A DNA stretch of 36,188 nt from an uncultured Gemmatimonadota bacterium. GTDB taxonomy: Bacteria > Gemmatimonadota > Gemmatimonadetes > Gemmatimonadales > Gemmatimonadaceae. The stretch spans positions 1-36,188 of the forward strand of contig CAIRBD010000467.1 of assembly GCA_903876745.1 (NCBI GenBank), in the 5' to 3' direction. The translations under genes and the position numbers were made by a program. Under the pieces are notes generated by a model. It made no database searches and was not told the DNA's origin. It saw only the letters and a program-made list of their open reading frames with translations. Below are positions 7,613 to 16,909 of this stretch, piece after piece. Numbering within the stretch: the stretch's first letter is position 1; each line of letters opens with the position of its first letter.

Positions 7613-8830
7613 ATGGCTCGCACGCGCCGCTCGCCCCGGTCTGTCACGTCATCGACGCCTCCGGTGCGGCTGTATGCTGCGCTCGAGGGGTGGCGGGGAG
7701 TGTGCGCGTGTCTCGTCGCGCTGTTCCATTTTCGTCAACTGGGCTACGACAACGTCGCCGTGCGTTCGCATATTGGCACGACGGGGGTGGTGCAGAACGC
7801 GTATCTGTTCGTCGACTTCTTCTTCGTGCTGAGCGGCTTCGTGATCGCGGCGAGCTATCAGGAGCGGCTGACGAGGCGGCTCGTGTCGCTTCGCGATTTC
7901 CTGAGTCTGCGACTCGGGCGATTGTATCCGCTCGTCCTGTTCTCCATGGGCCTCATGCTCGCCGAGGAAGCGTATCGTTTCTGGTTCATGACGTTCACCG
8001 GCGCGCGACAGGGCTTCAGCGATCAGGGCAACACGATGGTGACGTTCGTGGTGAATGTGCTGCTCCTGCAAGGACTGCACGTCGAGGCGATGAACACGTG
8101 GAACCGGCCGAGTTGGAGCATCAGTGCCGAGTTCGCGACGTATGCGGTGTTCGCCGTGTCGTGGATCCTACTGGGCCGACGGTCGTGGATCGCGACCGCG
8201 CTCGTGATCGTGGGCGCGCCGCTGGCGCTGCTGCGTTTGAAAGGACACATCGACGCGACGTACGACTGGGGTGTGATCCGGGCGATGCTCGGCTTCGCCC
8301 TGGGGGTCGTCGTGCACTGGGGCACGGCGCAGCCGTGGTGGCAGCGGGTTCGGTACCGGATGTCCGAGGGAGCGTCGAGTGCCGCGGAGGCGATCGTCGC
8401 GATCGCCGTGGCGGTGTTCGTGAGCTGGGTGGCGCGCCGGCCGGCGTCGATCGCGGCGCCGTTCCTGTTCGCGATCGCGGTCGCGGTGTTCGCCGCAGAA
8501 CGTGGTGTGCTGGGACGGACGCTGGCGTCGCCGCCGATGCGGGCGCTGGGGCGCTGGTCGTATTCGATCTATATGCTCCATTATCCGTTGCAGCAGGTGC
8601 TGTTCTGGGTACTCATCCAGTTGTACGCCACGGGCTGGCTTCGCATCGCGCGCACCACGCCGCCGGCGCTGGAGATCAGTCGGTGGGCAGCAGACGGCCT
8701 CAACGCGGTGATGCTGGTCGTGGTGATCGGCGCGTCGGCGCTCGCGTACCGCTGGGTGGAGATGCCCTGGCGTGAGCGCGTGCGTGCGGCGGTCGCCCGG
8801 CGACAGTCACGGAGCGGGAAGGGCCGCTAG
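7613..8830 (+). CDS. Acyltransferase 3 family (OafA/YrhL-like) membrane protein
   Basis: LEGWRGVCACLVALFHF, FVDFFFVLSGFVIAASY, RLGRLYPL, SWSISAEFATY and multiple TM segments. Confidence 0.93.
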   Translation: MARTRRSPRSVTSSTPPVRLYAALEGWRGVCACLVALFHFRQLGYDNVAVRSHIGTTGVVQNAYLFVDFFFVLSGFVIAASYQERLTRRLVSLRDFLSLRLGRLYPLVLFSMGLMLAEEAYRFWFMTFTGARQGFSDQGNTMVTFVVNVLLLQGLHVEAMNTWNRPSWSISAEFATYAVFAVSWILLGRRSWIATALVIVGAPLALLRLKGHIDATYDWGVIRAMLGFALGVVVHWGTAQPWWQRVRYRMSEGASSAAEAIVAIAVAVFVSWVARRPASIAAPFLFAIAVAVFAAERGVLGRTLASPPMRALGRWSYSIYMLHYPLQQVLFWVLIQLYATGWLRIARTTPPALEISRWAADGLNAVMLVVVIGASALAYRWVEMPWRERVRAAVARRQSRSGKGR

Positions 8831-8839
8831 ATTTCAGGA

Positions 8840-10255
8840 ATGGCCCATCGACTCGCGCCCCTGATGTCCCGTTCGCGGATCTTCCGCACCACACTGGCTA
8901 TCGTGTTGCAGGTGTCGCCCGGCGCGACGGCGGCGGCAATGCCGCGCGTGAGCGCCGACACGATTCGGGGTTTCGTGTTCGACAGCCTGCTGCACGCGCC
9001 GGTCGGCGGTGCCACCGTCATCGCGAGTCCTGGCGGTGAGCAGGCAGTTGCGACCACCGAGGGTCGGTATACGCTGATCAGTGCGCAACAGGTCACGCGC
9101 GTGTCGGCGTTTCATCCCCTTTTCGACCGGACAGGAATCGGCAGTTTGTCGGTGGTCGTTGGCCCTTCCACCTCACGCGCGCAGCTGATCCTGTCGACGC
9201 CCTCGCTCGCGACGGCGTGGGCGCACCTCTGCAATGCGAGCGCGAAAGTGCAGGGGCGGGAGGGTATCGTGCACGGCTCGGCGCGCGCGAGCGACAACGC
9301 GACGCGCGTGGCCGGGGTCAAGGTGCGGGTGAGCTGGGACGTCGAGGAGACGACACTTCGCAATCCAACGTTGCCGCGCGTCGTGGAGAGCCGCACCGAC
9401 TCGACCGGCGCCTACGCGGCCTGCGGCGTGCCGCAACTCGCGAATGTGTATGTGGTGGCGTATTCCGGCCAATACAATTCCGGCACGCTCGTGCTCGCCG
9501 CGGACTCGGTGCCACTGCGCAAGCAGGACCTTGTGCTCGGTCAGCCCGGCCAGACGGTGGCGGTGCGCGGCCGTGTACTCGACCAGCGTCAGCAACCCAT
9601 TGCGAGCAGTACGGTGGAGATCGATGGTCTCCCCGGTACTGCGACCACCGACACGGACGGGCGTTTCGTGATTCCGGCCGTTCCGACCGGGTCGCGTACA
9701 CTGCTCGCGCGCGCGGTCGGCTACACTCAGGTGATCCAGCAAGTCGACGTGCTGCTGTCGGGTACCGACGACGTGGCGGTGGAGTTGACGCGCAGTACGC
9801 GCCTTCCGCAGGTGACGGTGAAGGCCGATGCGCTGAACAGTCCGTATGCCCGCGAGTACGAGGAGCACAAGAAGATGGGCTTTGGCGCCTTCCTCGATTC
9901 GTCGCAGTTCCTGAACAGGGCGAACACCCGTTCGATCTTCCAGGGTGCGGCGGGGGTGACGATCAGCAATAACGACGGCGCGTCGATCAACACGTTCAAG
10001 ATCTTCATGCCGTACACGAAGGGATACTGCGAAGCGAACGTGATCGTGGACGGCTTCAGGTCAGACACCGACATGCTCGCGGCGATCCCGAAGTCGCAGA
10101 TCGCGGCGGTGGAGATCTATCTGCGGCCGAACGAAGTGCCGGGCAAGTACGTGCCGTTCGACAGTATCTGCGGGACGGTGTTGGTGTGGACGAAACAGGC
10201 CTTCACGCCACTGCCACCCCCGACTCCGTCCAAGGCGAAGCGTCCGGAGCACTAA
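8840..10255 (+). CDS. CarboxypepD-reg-like / TonB plug-like protein without beta-barrel
   Basis: Two regulatory-like repeats (GFVFDSLLHAPVGGATV; GRVLDQRQQPIASSTVEIDGLPGTATTDTDGRFVIPAVPTGSRTL), then a plug-like region ending AAVEIYLRPNEVPGKYVPFDSICGTVLVWTK. Confidence 0.8.
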   Translation: MAHRLAPLMSRSRIFRTTLAIVLQVSPGATAAAMPRVSADTIRGFVFDSLLHAPVGGATVIASPGGEQAVATTEGRYTLISAQQVTRVSAFHPLFDRTGIGSLSVVVGPSTSRAQLILSTPSLATAWAHLCNASAKVQGREGIVHGSARASDNATRVAGVKVRVSWDVEETTLRNPTLPRVVESRTDSTGAYAACGVPQLANVYVVAYSGQYNSGTLVLAADSVPLRKQDLVLGQPGQTVAVRGRVLDQRQQPIASSTVEIDGLPGTATTDTDGRFVIPAVPTGSRTLLARAVGYTQVIQQVDVLLSGTDDVAVELTRSTRLPQVTVKADALNSPYAREYEEHKKMGFGAFLDSSQFLNRANTRSIFQGAAGVTISNNDGASINTFKIFMPYTKGYCEANVIVDGFRSDTDMLAAIPKSQIAAVEIYLRPNEVPGKYVPFDSICGTVLVWTKQAFTPLPPPTPSKAKRPEH

Positions 10256-10283
10256 AGACGCCCGCCCGCCTCCGTCGCGGACA

Positions 10284-10299
10284 CGCCGGCGCGCCGGCG
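10284..10299. terminator. 16-bp GC palindrome between convergent genes
   Basis: cgccggcgcgccggcg is its own reverse complement, between stops at 10255 (+) and 10325 (-). Confidence 0.35.
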
Positions 10300-10324
10300 C
10301 ATCACAGCGGCCGGACGACTCGCG

Positions 10325-11341
10325 CTATTCCACGCGGCGCTGGCGCAGTCCGATGTTGAGAATACGCTGCAGCAGTTCGGGGTACTCGATGCCGACGGCG
10401 CGTGCCGACGCGGCGAACTCTTCCCGCCGCGCGATCTCGGGATTCGGGTTTGCCTCGAGGAAGTAGAACTGTCCGTCGGCCCCGAGGCGGAAGTCGATGC
10501 GCGCGTAGCCCGAGAGTTCGAGAGTCTTGTAGATGCGCTTGCTGACGTGCGCGAGCCGTGCCGCCTGCTCCGGCGTGAGTTCGGCGGCGCGAAAGGCGAC
10601 GCCGAGCCGTTGCTGATACTCGAGGTCGTGTTTGACTTTGGCCGTGGCGATGAGCGGCGCGCCGTCGGACTTCCGGTCGGCGAACAGCTCCCATGGGGGG
10701 AACGCGACGAGTCGTTCGTTCCCCATCACGCTCACGTAGAGCTCACGGCCCTCGATGAACTGCTCGACGATGGCGTCCGTGCCGATGCGTTCGTGGATGA
10801 ACTGAGCGCGCTCGACGAGTTTCTCGTCCGTATCGACGATCGACGCCTGCGAGATGCCCACGGATGAGTCAGCGGTGAGCGACTTGACGATGAGCGGGAA
10901 CTTGAGCCATCTCGGCCGCGCGATCCGCCGCCCTATCGGGAAGACGTGGAAGTCCGGGACGCGGATGCGGTGATACGCGAGTAGCTTCTTTGAGAGCGCC
11001 TTGCCGCGCGAGATGATCATGCCGCGCGGATTGCATCCCGTGTACGGCACCTTCAACAACTCGAGATAACTCACCACGTTCTGGTCGAAGAGCACCTCGC
11101 CGTGGAACTCCTCGAGGAGATTGAAGACGACGTGCGGCTTCCATTCGTCCACGGCGTCGCGGATGGGGCGGAGTTCGTACTGCACCCCGAGCGGGCGCAC
11201 CTCGTGACCGACGCCGCGCAGCGTGTGCACGACGTCGAACTCCGTCTTCCAGGAGTTGATGTCCTTGTCCGTATAGCCCTCGAGCGACTCCGGCGGGACG
11301 AGCTGCGGGTGCATGAGGGCGAGCACGCGGAGGCGTTTCAT
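10325..11341 (-). CDS. ATP-grasp ligase, D-alanine-D-alanine ligase family
   Basis: PHVVFNLLEEFHGE, PYTGCNPRGMIISRGKALSKKLL, PLIVKSLTADSSVGIS, ARIDFRLGADGQFYFLEANPNPEI. Confidence 0.9.
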   Translation of the reverse strand: MKRLRVLALMHPQLVPPESLEGYTDKDINSWKTEFDVVHTLRGVGHEVRPLGVQYELRPIRDAVDEWKPHVVFNLLEEFHGEVLFDQNVVSYLELLKVPYTGCNPRGMIISRGKALSKKLLAYHRIRVPDFHVFPIGRRIARPRWLKFPLIVKSLTADSSVGISQASIVDTDEKLVERAQFIHERIGTDAIVEQFIEGRELYVSVMGNERLVAFPPWELFADRKSDGAPLIATAKVKHDLEYQQRLGVAFRAAELTPEQAARLAHVSKRIYKTLELSGYARIDFRLGADGQFYFLEANPNPEIARREEFAASARAVGIEYPELLQRILNIGLRQRRVE

Positions 11342-12384
11342 ACGGCGATCCAGTCGCGGCGTCCGTGGTTGGCGATGAACTCCATCGTCCGTGCGGTGAG
11401 AAGGACCATGAAATCGATGAGCAGCTGGCGCTCACGGCCGCCGGCGCGGAGTCGCAGTTCGCGGCAGCGACCGATCATGTCGCCGAGGACGACGTCGAGC
11501 GTGAACTGATACTCGCCCGTCCAGCGTGACACGACGCGCCGGATATCGGAGCGATGGCGGCGCAGGAAGCTCGCGGCACTCTCGCGCATGCGATGGCGCG
11601 GCGCGTTGGAAAAGAGGCGGCTCAAGTCGTCATCGTACGTGTTGGGATATTCCTCGGAATACAGGGCACGCCGGTAAGTGTAATGCTCGAACAGCGTGCG
11701 TGACATCGTGCGCAGCGGGTCCACGTACGAGCGGCTGCGCACGGCGGGCACCACATCTGCCAGTTCCTGCATGAGGGTGTCCACGTACTGCAACTTTCGC
11801 AACGCCGGCCAATCCGCGTATCGCCGCTTCCAGTCGCTGCGCGGCCGCAGCCAGACGGCGAAGGTCTCTGCGAAATCCTCATCGGGATGGCTCTGTGCGT
11901 ACCAGCGGCGCAAATGCTGGACGTACTTCTTGCTCGCGGGATTCGGTCGGTACGACTCCGGGTACGGCGTGGACGACCTCCCGAAGAGACGCTGCCATTC
12001 ACGGCGACGGTGCAGCTGGAACGCGTGTTGGATGGCGTGGCCGCATTCGTGCCGCATGATCTGCATGCACTCGGCGTGCGTCCCACCCTCGACTTCGAGA
12101 AGCTGGTGCCGTTCGAGCTTCATCAACCGCGGGTGCGTGAGATAGAACGGGATGGCGAATCCCGGCACGTTGGCCGGCGAGAACCATTCATCGGAGATCC
12201 ACACATGCGGATGCAACCGGATGCGCCGCGCGTCAAGCTCCCCGTACAGCTCGGCGACGCAGTCGGCGAGCCAGGTGCCCTCCACGGACACCTCCAACTC
12301 ACGCAACCGGAGTTGCATGAGACGTTCGTTCGACCACGTGGCCCAGGGGCGGCGGGGACCGGTACGGCGGGCGGAGTTGGGCAT
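11338..12384 (-). CDS. Putative zinc-binding metallopeptidase (zincin)
   Basis: MRHECGHAIQHAF (HExxH) and downstream HPDEDFAETFAVWL third-ligand motif; 4-bp overlap with the ATP-grasp gene. Confidence 0.85.
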   Translation of the reverse strand: MPNSARRTGPRRPWATWSNERLMQLRLRELEVSVEGTWLADCVAELYGELDARRIRLHPHVWISDEWFSPANVPGFAIPFYLTHPRLMKLERHQLLEVEGGTHAECMQIMRHECGHAIQHAFQLHRRREWQRLFGRSSTPYPESYRPNPASKKYVQHLRRWYAQSHPDEDFAETFAVWLRPRSDWKRRYADWPALRKLQYVDTLMQELADVVPAVRSRSYVDPLRTMSRTLFEHYTYRRALYSEEYPNTYDDDLSRLFSNAPRHRMRESAASFLRRHRSDIRRVVSRWTGEYQFTLDVVLGDMIGRCRELRLRAGGRERQLLIDFMVLLTARTMEFIANHGRRDWIAV

Positions 12385-12460
12385 TGAGCACCGAAAGGCG
12401 GACGCGAGAGCTTGGTCGCTACCGCGCGTCGTGGCAAGGGGAGCCGCGCATCAGTTACGA

Positions 12461-13720
12461 TTGGATGTGCCGGAACCCGCCCAGAATCCGTATGCTGCTC
12501 TCCGCATCCCGAACTTTCAGCGATACATCGCGGGGTTGCTCGCCTTCACGATGGCCATCCAGATCCAGGGAACGGTCGTCGGCTGGCAGGTCTATCAACT
12601 GACGCACGACAAGCTCGCCCTCGGCCTCATCGGACTGGCCGAAGCGCTTCCGTTCATCTCGATGTCGCTCTACGCCGGCCACATCGCCGACCGGCACGAT
12701 CGCCGCGGCCTGGCATTGGGGGCGCTCGGGGTGCTCTTGCTGTGTTCGGTGGCGTTGCTCGTGCTGCCGGTGCTGCTGCCGACGGCGCCCCAGCTGGTGG
12801 TGCGCGCCATTTATGCCGTGATCATGCTGAGTGGCGTGGCGCGCAGTTTTCTCCAGCCGGCGCGTCAGGCGCTCGGCGCCGAACTGGTGCCGCGCACGCT
12901 CTACGGCAACGCGATCACCTGGAGAAGCGGAACCTGGCAGCTTGCGTCCGTGATCGGTCCGGCGCTCGGCGGCTTGCTGTACGCTGCCGGTGGAACGACG
13001 CTCGCCTACACCGTGGACGTTGCGCTGACCATCGCTGGCGTGGCCGGAATTGCGATGATCCGGCACCGCTCGGCACTCCAGCCGAGGCACGACGAGCGGA
13101 TCGTCGACAGTCTGGCCGTTGGGGTACGGTTCGTGTTCCGGGAACGTCTCCTGCTGGGAGCGCTGTCGCTGGACCTGTTCTCTGTGCTGTTCGGGGGAGC
13201 CACGGCACTGCTTCCGGTGTTCGCCGACGAGATCCTTCATGTCGGTCCGCGCGGACTCGGGCTTCTGCGCGCCGCGCCAGCGATCGGCGCGGTGGTGATG
13301 TCGGTGGCACTCGCCCACCTGCCGCCCGTAGCCAAGGCCGGGCGCGCCCTGCTGCGCGCGGTGGCGCTCTTCGGCATATGCATCATCGCGTTCGGGCTTT
13401 CCCGGAGCTTTGCCCTGTCCGTCGCGGCGCTCGCCCTCAGCGGCGCGGCCGACATGGTGAGCGTATTCATCCGTTCGACATTGATCCAGACGATGACGCC
13501 TGTGCACATGCTGGGGCGTGTGATGTCGGTGAACTCCGTGTTCGTCGGCTCGTCGAACGAGATCGGGATGTTCGAGTCCGGGGTGACGGCGCAGTGGCTC
13601 GGTACGGTCCCGAGCGTCGTCCTCGGCGGTGTGGCGACGCTCGTGGTGGTCGCGGTGACGGCATGGCGCCTGCCGGCGATCAGAACGCTCGGGCGGATCG
13701 ACGCACATAGTGTGCAGTGA
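12461..13720 (+). CDS. MFS transporter (MFS_3/EntS-like)
   Basis: About 12 hydrophobic segments; NFQRYIAGLLAFTMAIQIQGTVVGWQVYQLT, GHIADRHDRR, PARQALGAELVP, NAITWRSGTWQLASVIGPALGG. Start (TTG 12461 or GTG 12467) uncertain. Confidence 0.9.
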   Translation: MDVPEPAQNPYAALRIPNFQRYIAGLLAFTMAIQIQGTVVGWQVYQLTHDKLALGLIGLAEALPFISMSLYAGHIADRHDRRGLALGALGVLLLCSVALLVLPVLLPTAPQLVVRAIYAVIMLSGVARSFLQPARQALGAELVPRTLYGNAITWRSGTWQLASVIGPALGGLLYAAGGTTLAYTVDVALTIAGVAGIAMIRHRSALQPRHDERIVDSLAVGVRFVFRERLLLGALSLDLFSVLFGGATALLPVFADEILHVGPRGLGLLRAAPAIGAVVMSVALAHLPPVAKAGRALLRAVALFGICIIAFGLSRSFALSVAALALSGAADMVSVFIRSTLIQTMTPVHMLGRVMSVNSVFVGSSNEIGMFESGVTAQWLGTVPSVVLGGVATLVVVAVTAWRLPAIRTLGRIDAHSVQ

Positions 13721-13736
13721 ACGAGGGGAACCTCGT
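13721..13736 (+). terminator. Hairpin with GGAA (GNRA-type) loop directly after the MFS stop codon
   Basis: acgagg-ggaa-cctcgt, perfect 6-bp stem starting 1 nt after TGA 13718-13720. Confidence 0.4.
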
Positions 13737-13810
13737 GCGCAGGCCGGCGTAGGACTCTCCTGGACCTCGGACCCGCCGGATCGCCGGCGCGCACGTTAAT
13801 CTTCCTGACG

Positions 13811-14626
13811 ATGCAGACGACCCCACGAATCCTCGGCGCCCTGACACTTGCGTTGGTCCTGATCTCAGGTGCGGCGCGTGCGCAACAGAAGTCGACGCGC
13901 CCTGGTGGACTGACCGCGCCGCCGCCGCCCACACGGCCGGTCCTGGGCGTGATCGACGGTTCTGTCAGCGACACGAATCTCGCGCCGGTGCCTTTGGCGG
14001 ACGTCACCGTGTTTCGCACGACGGGGCGGGTGAAGACGAACGTGCGCGGCCGGTTTCGCTTCATCGACGTGCCGGCGGGGCAATACCTGCTGATCGTGCG
14101 CCGGATCGGCTATCGGCCGGTCTCGGGCATCATCGACGTGCCCGCCGGTGATACCGTGCGTCTGGCGTACACGATGGAGCCGGTGGCGCAGACGCTCGGT
14201 GCGGTCGTCGTGACGGAGCAGCGGCACTCGTTCCGGATGCAGGAGTTCTACGACCGCGCCAAGGGTGGGTTCGGGGAGTTTTATACTCAGGAGCAGATCG
14301 AATCGCGCAACTCCCTGACGCTGACGGACCTGCTGAAGTTCTCGAAGACGATGTCCATCACGACGGACAACACCTCCGGCCACCAGATCGCGCTCAGCCG
14401 TCGCGAGGGGGGAAGTTTAACGGGAGTCGGTGCGGGCTACTGCCCGATGCAGGTCATGCTCGACGGGGCACCACTCCCGACGGGTTTCCCCATGGAACTG
14501 TTGCCGTCACCGAAGGAAGTCGCCGGCATCGAGGTGTATTCGGGTCCGGCGACGGTACCGATGAAGTTCGCGGGGCCGGACCGGCGGTGTGGGATGGTGT
14601 TGATCTGGACGAAGGATGGGTACTGA
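13811..14626 (+). CDS. CarboxypepD-reg-like / TonB plug-like protein without beta-barrel
   Basis: Signal peptide, GSVSDTNLAPVPLADVTVFRTTGRVKTNVRGRFRFIDVPAGQYLLIVRRIGY, then YCPMQVMLDGAPLP...AGIEVYSGPATVPMKFAGPDRRCGMVLIWTK. Confidence 0.8.
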   Translation: MQTTPRILGALTLALVLISGAARAQQKSTRPGGLTAPPPPTRPVLGVIDGSVSDTNLAPVPLADVTVFRTTGRVKTNVRGRFRFIDVPAGQYLLIVRRIGYRPVSGIIDVPAGDTVRLAYTMEPVAQTLGAVVVTEQRHSFRMQEFYDRAKGGFGEFYTQEQIESRNSLTLTDLLKFSKTMSITTDNTSGHQIALSRREGGSLTGVGAGYCPMQVMLDGAPLPTGFPMELLPSPKEVAGIEVYSGPATVPMKFAGPDRRCGMVLIWTKDGY

Positions 14627-14629
14627 CGA

Positions 14630-14662
14630 GGGGGAGGGGGAGGGAAAGGGGGAGGGGGAGGG
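14630..14662 (+). repeat. G-quadruplex-forming purine tract
   Basis: gggggagggggagggaaagggggagggggaggg: six G-runs of 3-5 in 33 nt, starting 4 nt after the TGA at 14624-14626. Confidence 0.75.
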
Positions 14663-14675
14663 TCTTCGGGGACAG

Positions 14676-14717
14676 GAAACAGGGGGAGGGAGCCGTTGCT
14701 CTCTCCCCCCCTGTTTC
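14676..14717. terminator. Stem-loop between convergent plug-like gene and transketolase
   Basis: gaaacaggggg-a-gggag ... loop ccgttgct ... ctctc-c-ccccctgtttc: 11 bp + mismatch + 5 bp (one GU). Confidence 0.65.
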
Positions 14718-14735
14718 TTATCGTCGTGGCCTGGG

Positions 14736-16751
14736 CTAGCGAGCGAGGACCGCCTTCGTCGTTGCGGCGATGTTCTCCGCGGTGAGGCCGTACTCGGCGT
14801 AGAGTTTCTGATACGGAGCGGAGGCACCGAACGTCTCGATGCCGACGACCGCGCCATCGTGTCCGACCCAGCGGTGCCAACTCATCGGGTGGGCGGCTTC
14901 GATAGCGACGCGGCGGATTCCCGGCGGCAGAACGCTATTCTGGTAGGCCACCGACTCGGCCGCGAAGAGTTCCATCGACGGCATAGAGACGACGCGGGCA
15001 TGGATCCCGTCCGCGGCGAGCTTTCCGCTCGCCTTGAGGGCGAGTTCGATCTCCGAACCGGTCGCGATAAGGACGACGGCCGGCTTCGCGTCCGGTGCAT
15101 CCGCGAGCACGTACGCGCCGCGTGCGGCCCCGCTGACAGCACCGTGCGTGGTGCGGTCGATGAGGGGGAGCTTCTGCCGGGTGAGAATGAGCGCGGTGGG
15201 GCCGGTGCGGCGTTTGAGTGCGATGCGCCAAGCCTCGGCGGTCTCGTTGGCGTCCGCAGGGCGAAGCACGAGCAGGTTCGGGATGCAGCGCAGCGACGTG
15301 AGATGCTCGATGGGCTGATGCGTGGGGCCATCTTCGCCGAGTCCGATGGAATCGTGCGTGAAGACATAGATCGCCTGCTGCCGCATCAGTGCGGCCAGCC
15401 GGATGGCGGGGCGCATGTAGTCGGCGAACACGAGGAACGTGCCGCCGTACGGGATGACGCCGCCGTGCAGGGCCATGCCGTTCATCACGGCACCCATCGC
15501 GTGTTCGCGGATGCCGAAGTGGTAATTCCGCCCCGCCGGCGTCGCGGCCTGGAATGCGGCGACGCCCTTCAGTGTGGTGAGGTTCGACCCGGCGAGGTCG
15601 GCCGAGCCGCCGACGAGCTCGGGGATCTTCGGCGCCACGGCGTTGAGGACGATGCCTGACGCATTGCGGCTCGCGATGTTGCCGTTCGACGCGTCGAAGG
15701 AGGGCAGGGCACTCTCCCACGCCGCCGGGAGGTCACCGTGGAGGCGGCGCCCGAGTTCCTTCGCGTCGTCCGGGTGTGCCTTGGCGTAGGCGATGAGCTG
15801 CTGGCGCCACGCATCCTGCGCCCGAGCGCCTGTGTCACGTGCCGTGCGCCATTCGGCGAGCGCGGCGTCGGGGACGAAGAATGGCTCGGCGGAGGGCCAG
15901 CCGAGCGCCTGCTTCGTGAGCGCGATCTCGTCCTTCCCCAGGGGTTCGCCGTGGGCTTTGGCCGTGTCCGCGCGATTGGGGCTTCCGAAGCCGATGTGCG
16001 TGCGCGTGACGATGAGGGAGGGGCGCACCGTGTCGGCTTTCGCGTCCGCGATCGCGCGGTCGATCTGCGCGCGGTCGTTCACGTCGGCGATGTGCAGCAC
16101 CTGCCAGCCGTACGCGGCGAAGCGCGCGCCCGCGTCGTCCGAACAGGCGAGGTCGGTGCCGCCTTCGATGGTGATACGATTGTCATCGAAGAACCCGATC
16201 AGCTTTCCAAGCTGCTGATGACCGGCGAAGGAGGCTGCTTCGTGCGAAATACCCTCCATCAGGCACCCGTCACCGGCGATGAACCACGTGTAGTGGTCGA
16301 TGATGGCGTGCCCCTCGCGATTGAACACGGCCGCGAGGTGCTTTTCGGCGACGGCCATGCCCACGGCATTGGCGAGGCCCTGCCCGAGGGGACCGGTGGT
16401 CGTCTCGACGCCCGGGGTGTGCCCGACCTCCGGGTGGCCCGGCGTCTTGCTGCCCCACTGCCGGAAGTTCTTGATGTCGTCGAGTGAGACGTCGTATCCC
16501 GAGAGGTACAGCGACGCGTATATGAGCATCGACGCATGGCCCGCCGACAGCACGATCCGGTCGCGGTCGGCCCAGTGCGGATCCGCCGGATTGTGCCGCG
16601 CGTGGTGGGCGTAGAGCGCAAAGGCGAGTGGCGCGAGCGCCATCGGAGTGCCCGGGTGCCCAGACTCCGCGGCCTGCACCGCGTCCATCGCGAGGGTTCG
16701 GGCCGTATTGATCGCGAGCAGTTGCAGGTCGGCGTCAGCGGTGGAGGCCAC
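14736..16751 (-). CDS. tkt: Transketolase
   Basis: INTARTLAMDAVQAAESGHPGTPMALAPLAFALY, GPLGQGLANAVGMA, GDGCLMEGISHEAASFAGH, THDSIGLGEDGPTHQPIEHL. Confidence 0.97.
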   Translation of the reverse strand: MASTADADLQLLAINTARTLAMDAVQAAESGHPGTPMALAPLAFALYAHHARHNPADPHWADRDRIVLSAGHASMLIYASLYLSGYDVSLDDIKNFRQWGSKTPGHPEVGHTPGVETTTGPLGQGLANAVGMAVAEKHLAAVFNREGHAIIDHYTWFIAGDGCLMEGISHEAASFAGHQQLGKLIGFFDDNRITIEGGTDLACSDDAGARFAAYGWQVLHIADVNDRAQIDRAIADAKADTVRPSLIVTRTHIGFGSPNRADTAKAHGEPLGKDEIALTKQALGWPSAEPFFVPDAALAEWRTARDTGARAQDAWRQQLIAYAKAHPDDAKELGRRLHGDLPAAWESALPSFDASNGNIASRNASGIVLNAVAPKIPELVGGSADLAGSNLTTLKGVAAFQAATPAGRNYHFGIREHAMGAVMNGMALHGGVIPYGGTFLVFADYMRPAIRLAALMRQQAIYVFTHDSIGLGEDGPTHQPIEHLTSLRCIPNLLVLRPADANETAEAWRIALKRRTGPTALILTRQKLPLIDRTTHGAVSGAARGAYVLADAPDAKPAVVLIATGSEIELALKASGKLAADGIHARVVSMPSMELFAAESVAYQNSVLPPGIRRVAIEAAHPMSWHRWVGHDGAVVGIETFGASAPYQKLYAEYGLTAENIAATTKAVLAR

Positions 16752-16909
16752 GTCGGAATTCCTCGGGGCGGTGAAGCGTAATTGGCGCGGTGCGCGCGCG
16801 GAAATTTACCCGGCGTGCGGGGCTGCCGCGACGCGGAAGTCACGGTCGAGGCGGTGTCCGTCGCGTCGGGCCTTTGCCGACGCTCGTGAATGCTGGCATA
16901 TTGCCGCGC

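Noticed and set aside
12455-13708. 417-aa minus-strand ORF opposite the MFS gene
   Set aside because: Low-complexity His/Arg/Glu composition; the MFS frame is convincing.
13703-13715. gcaca-tag-tgtgc mini hairpin at the end of the MFS gene
   Set aside because: Only 5 bp with a 3-nt loop; within chance expectation.
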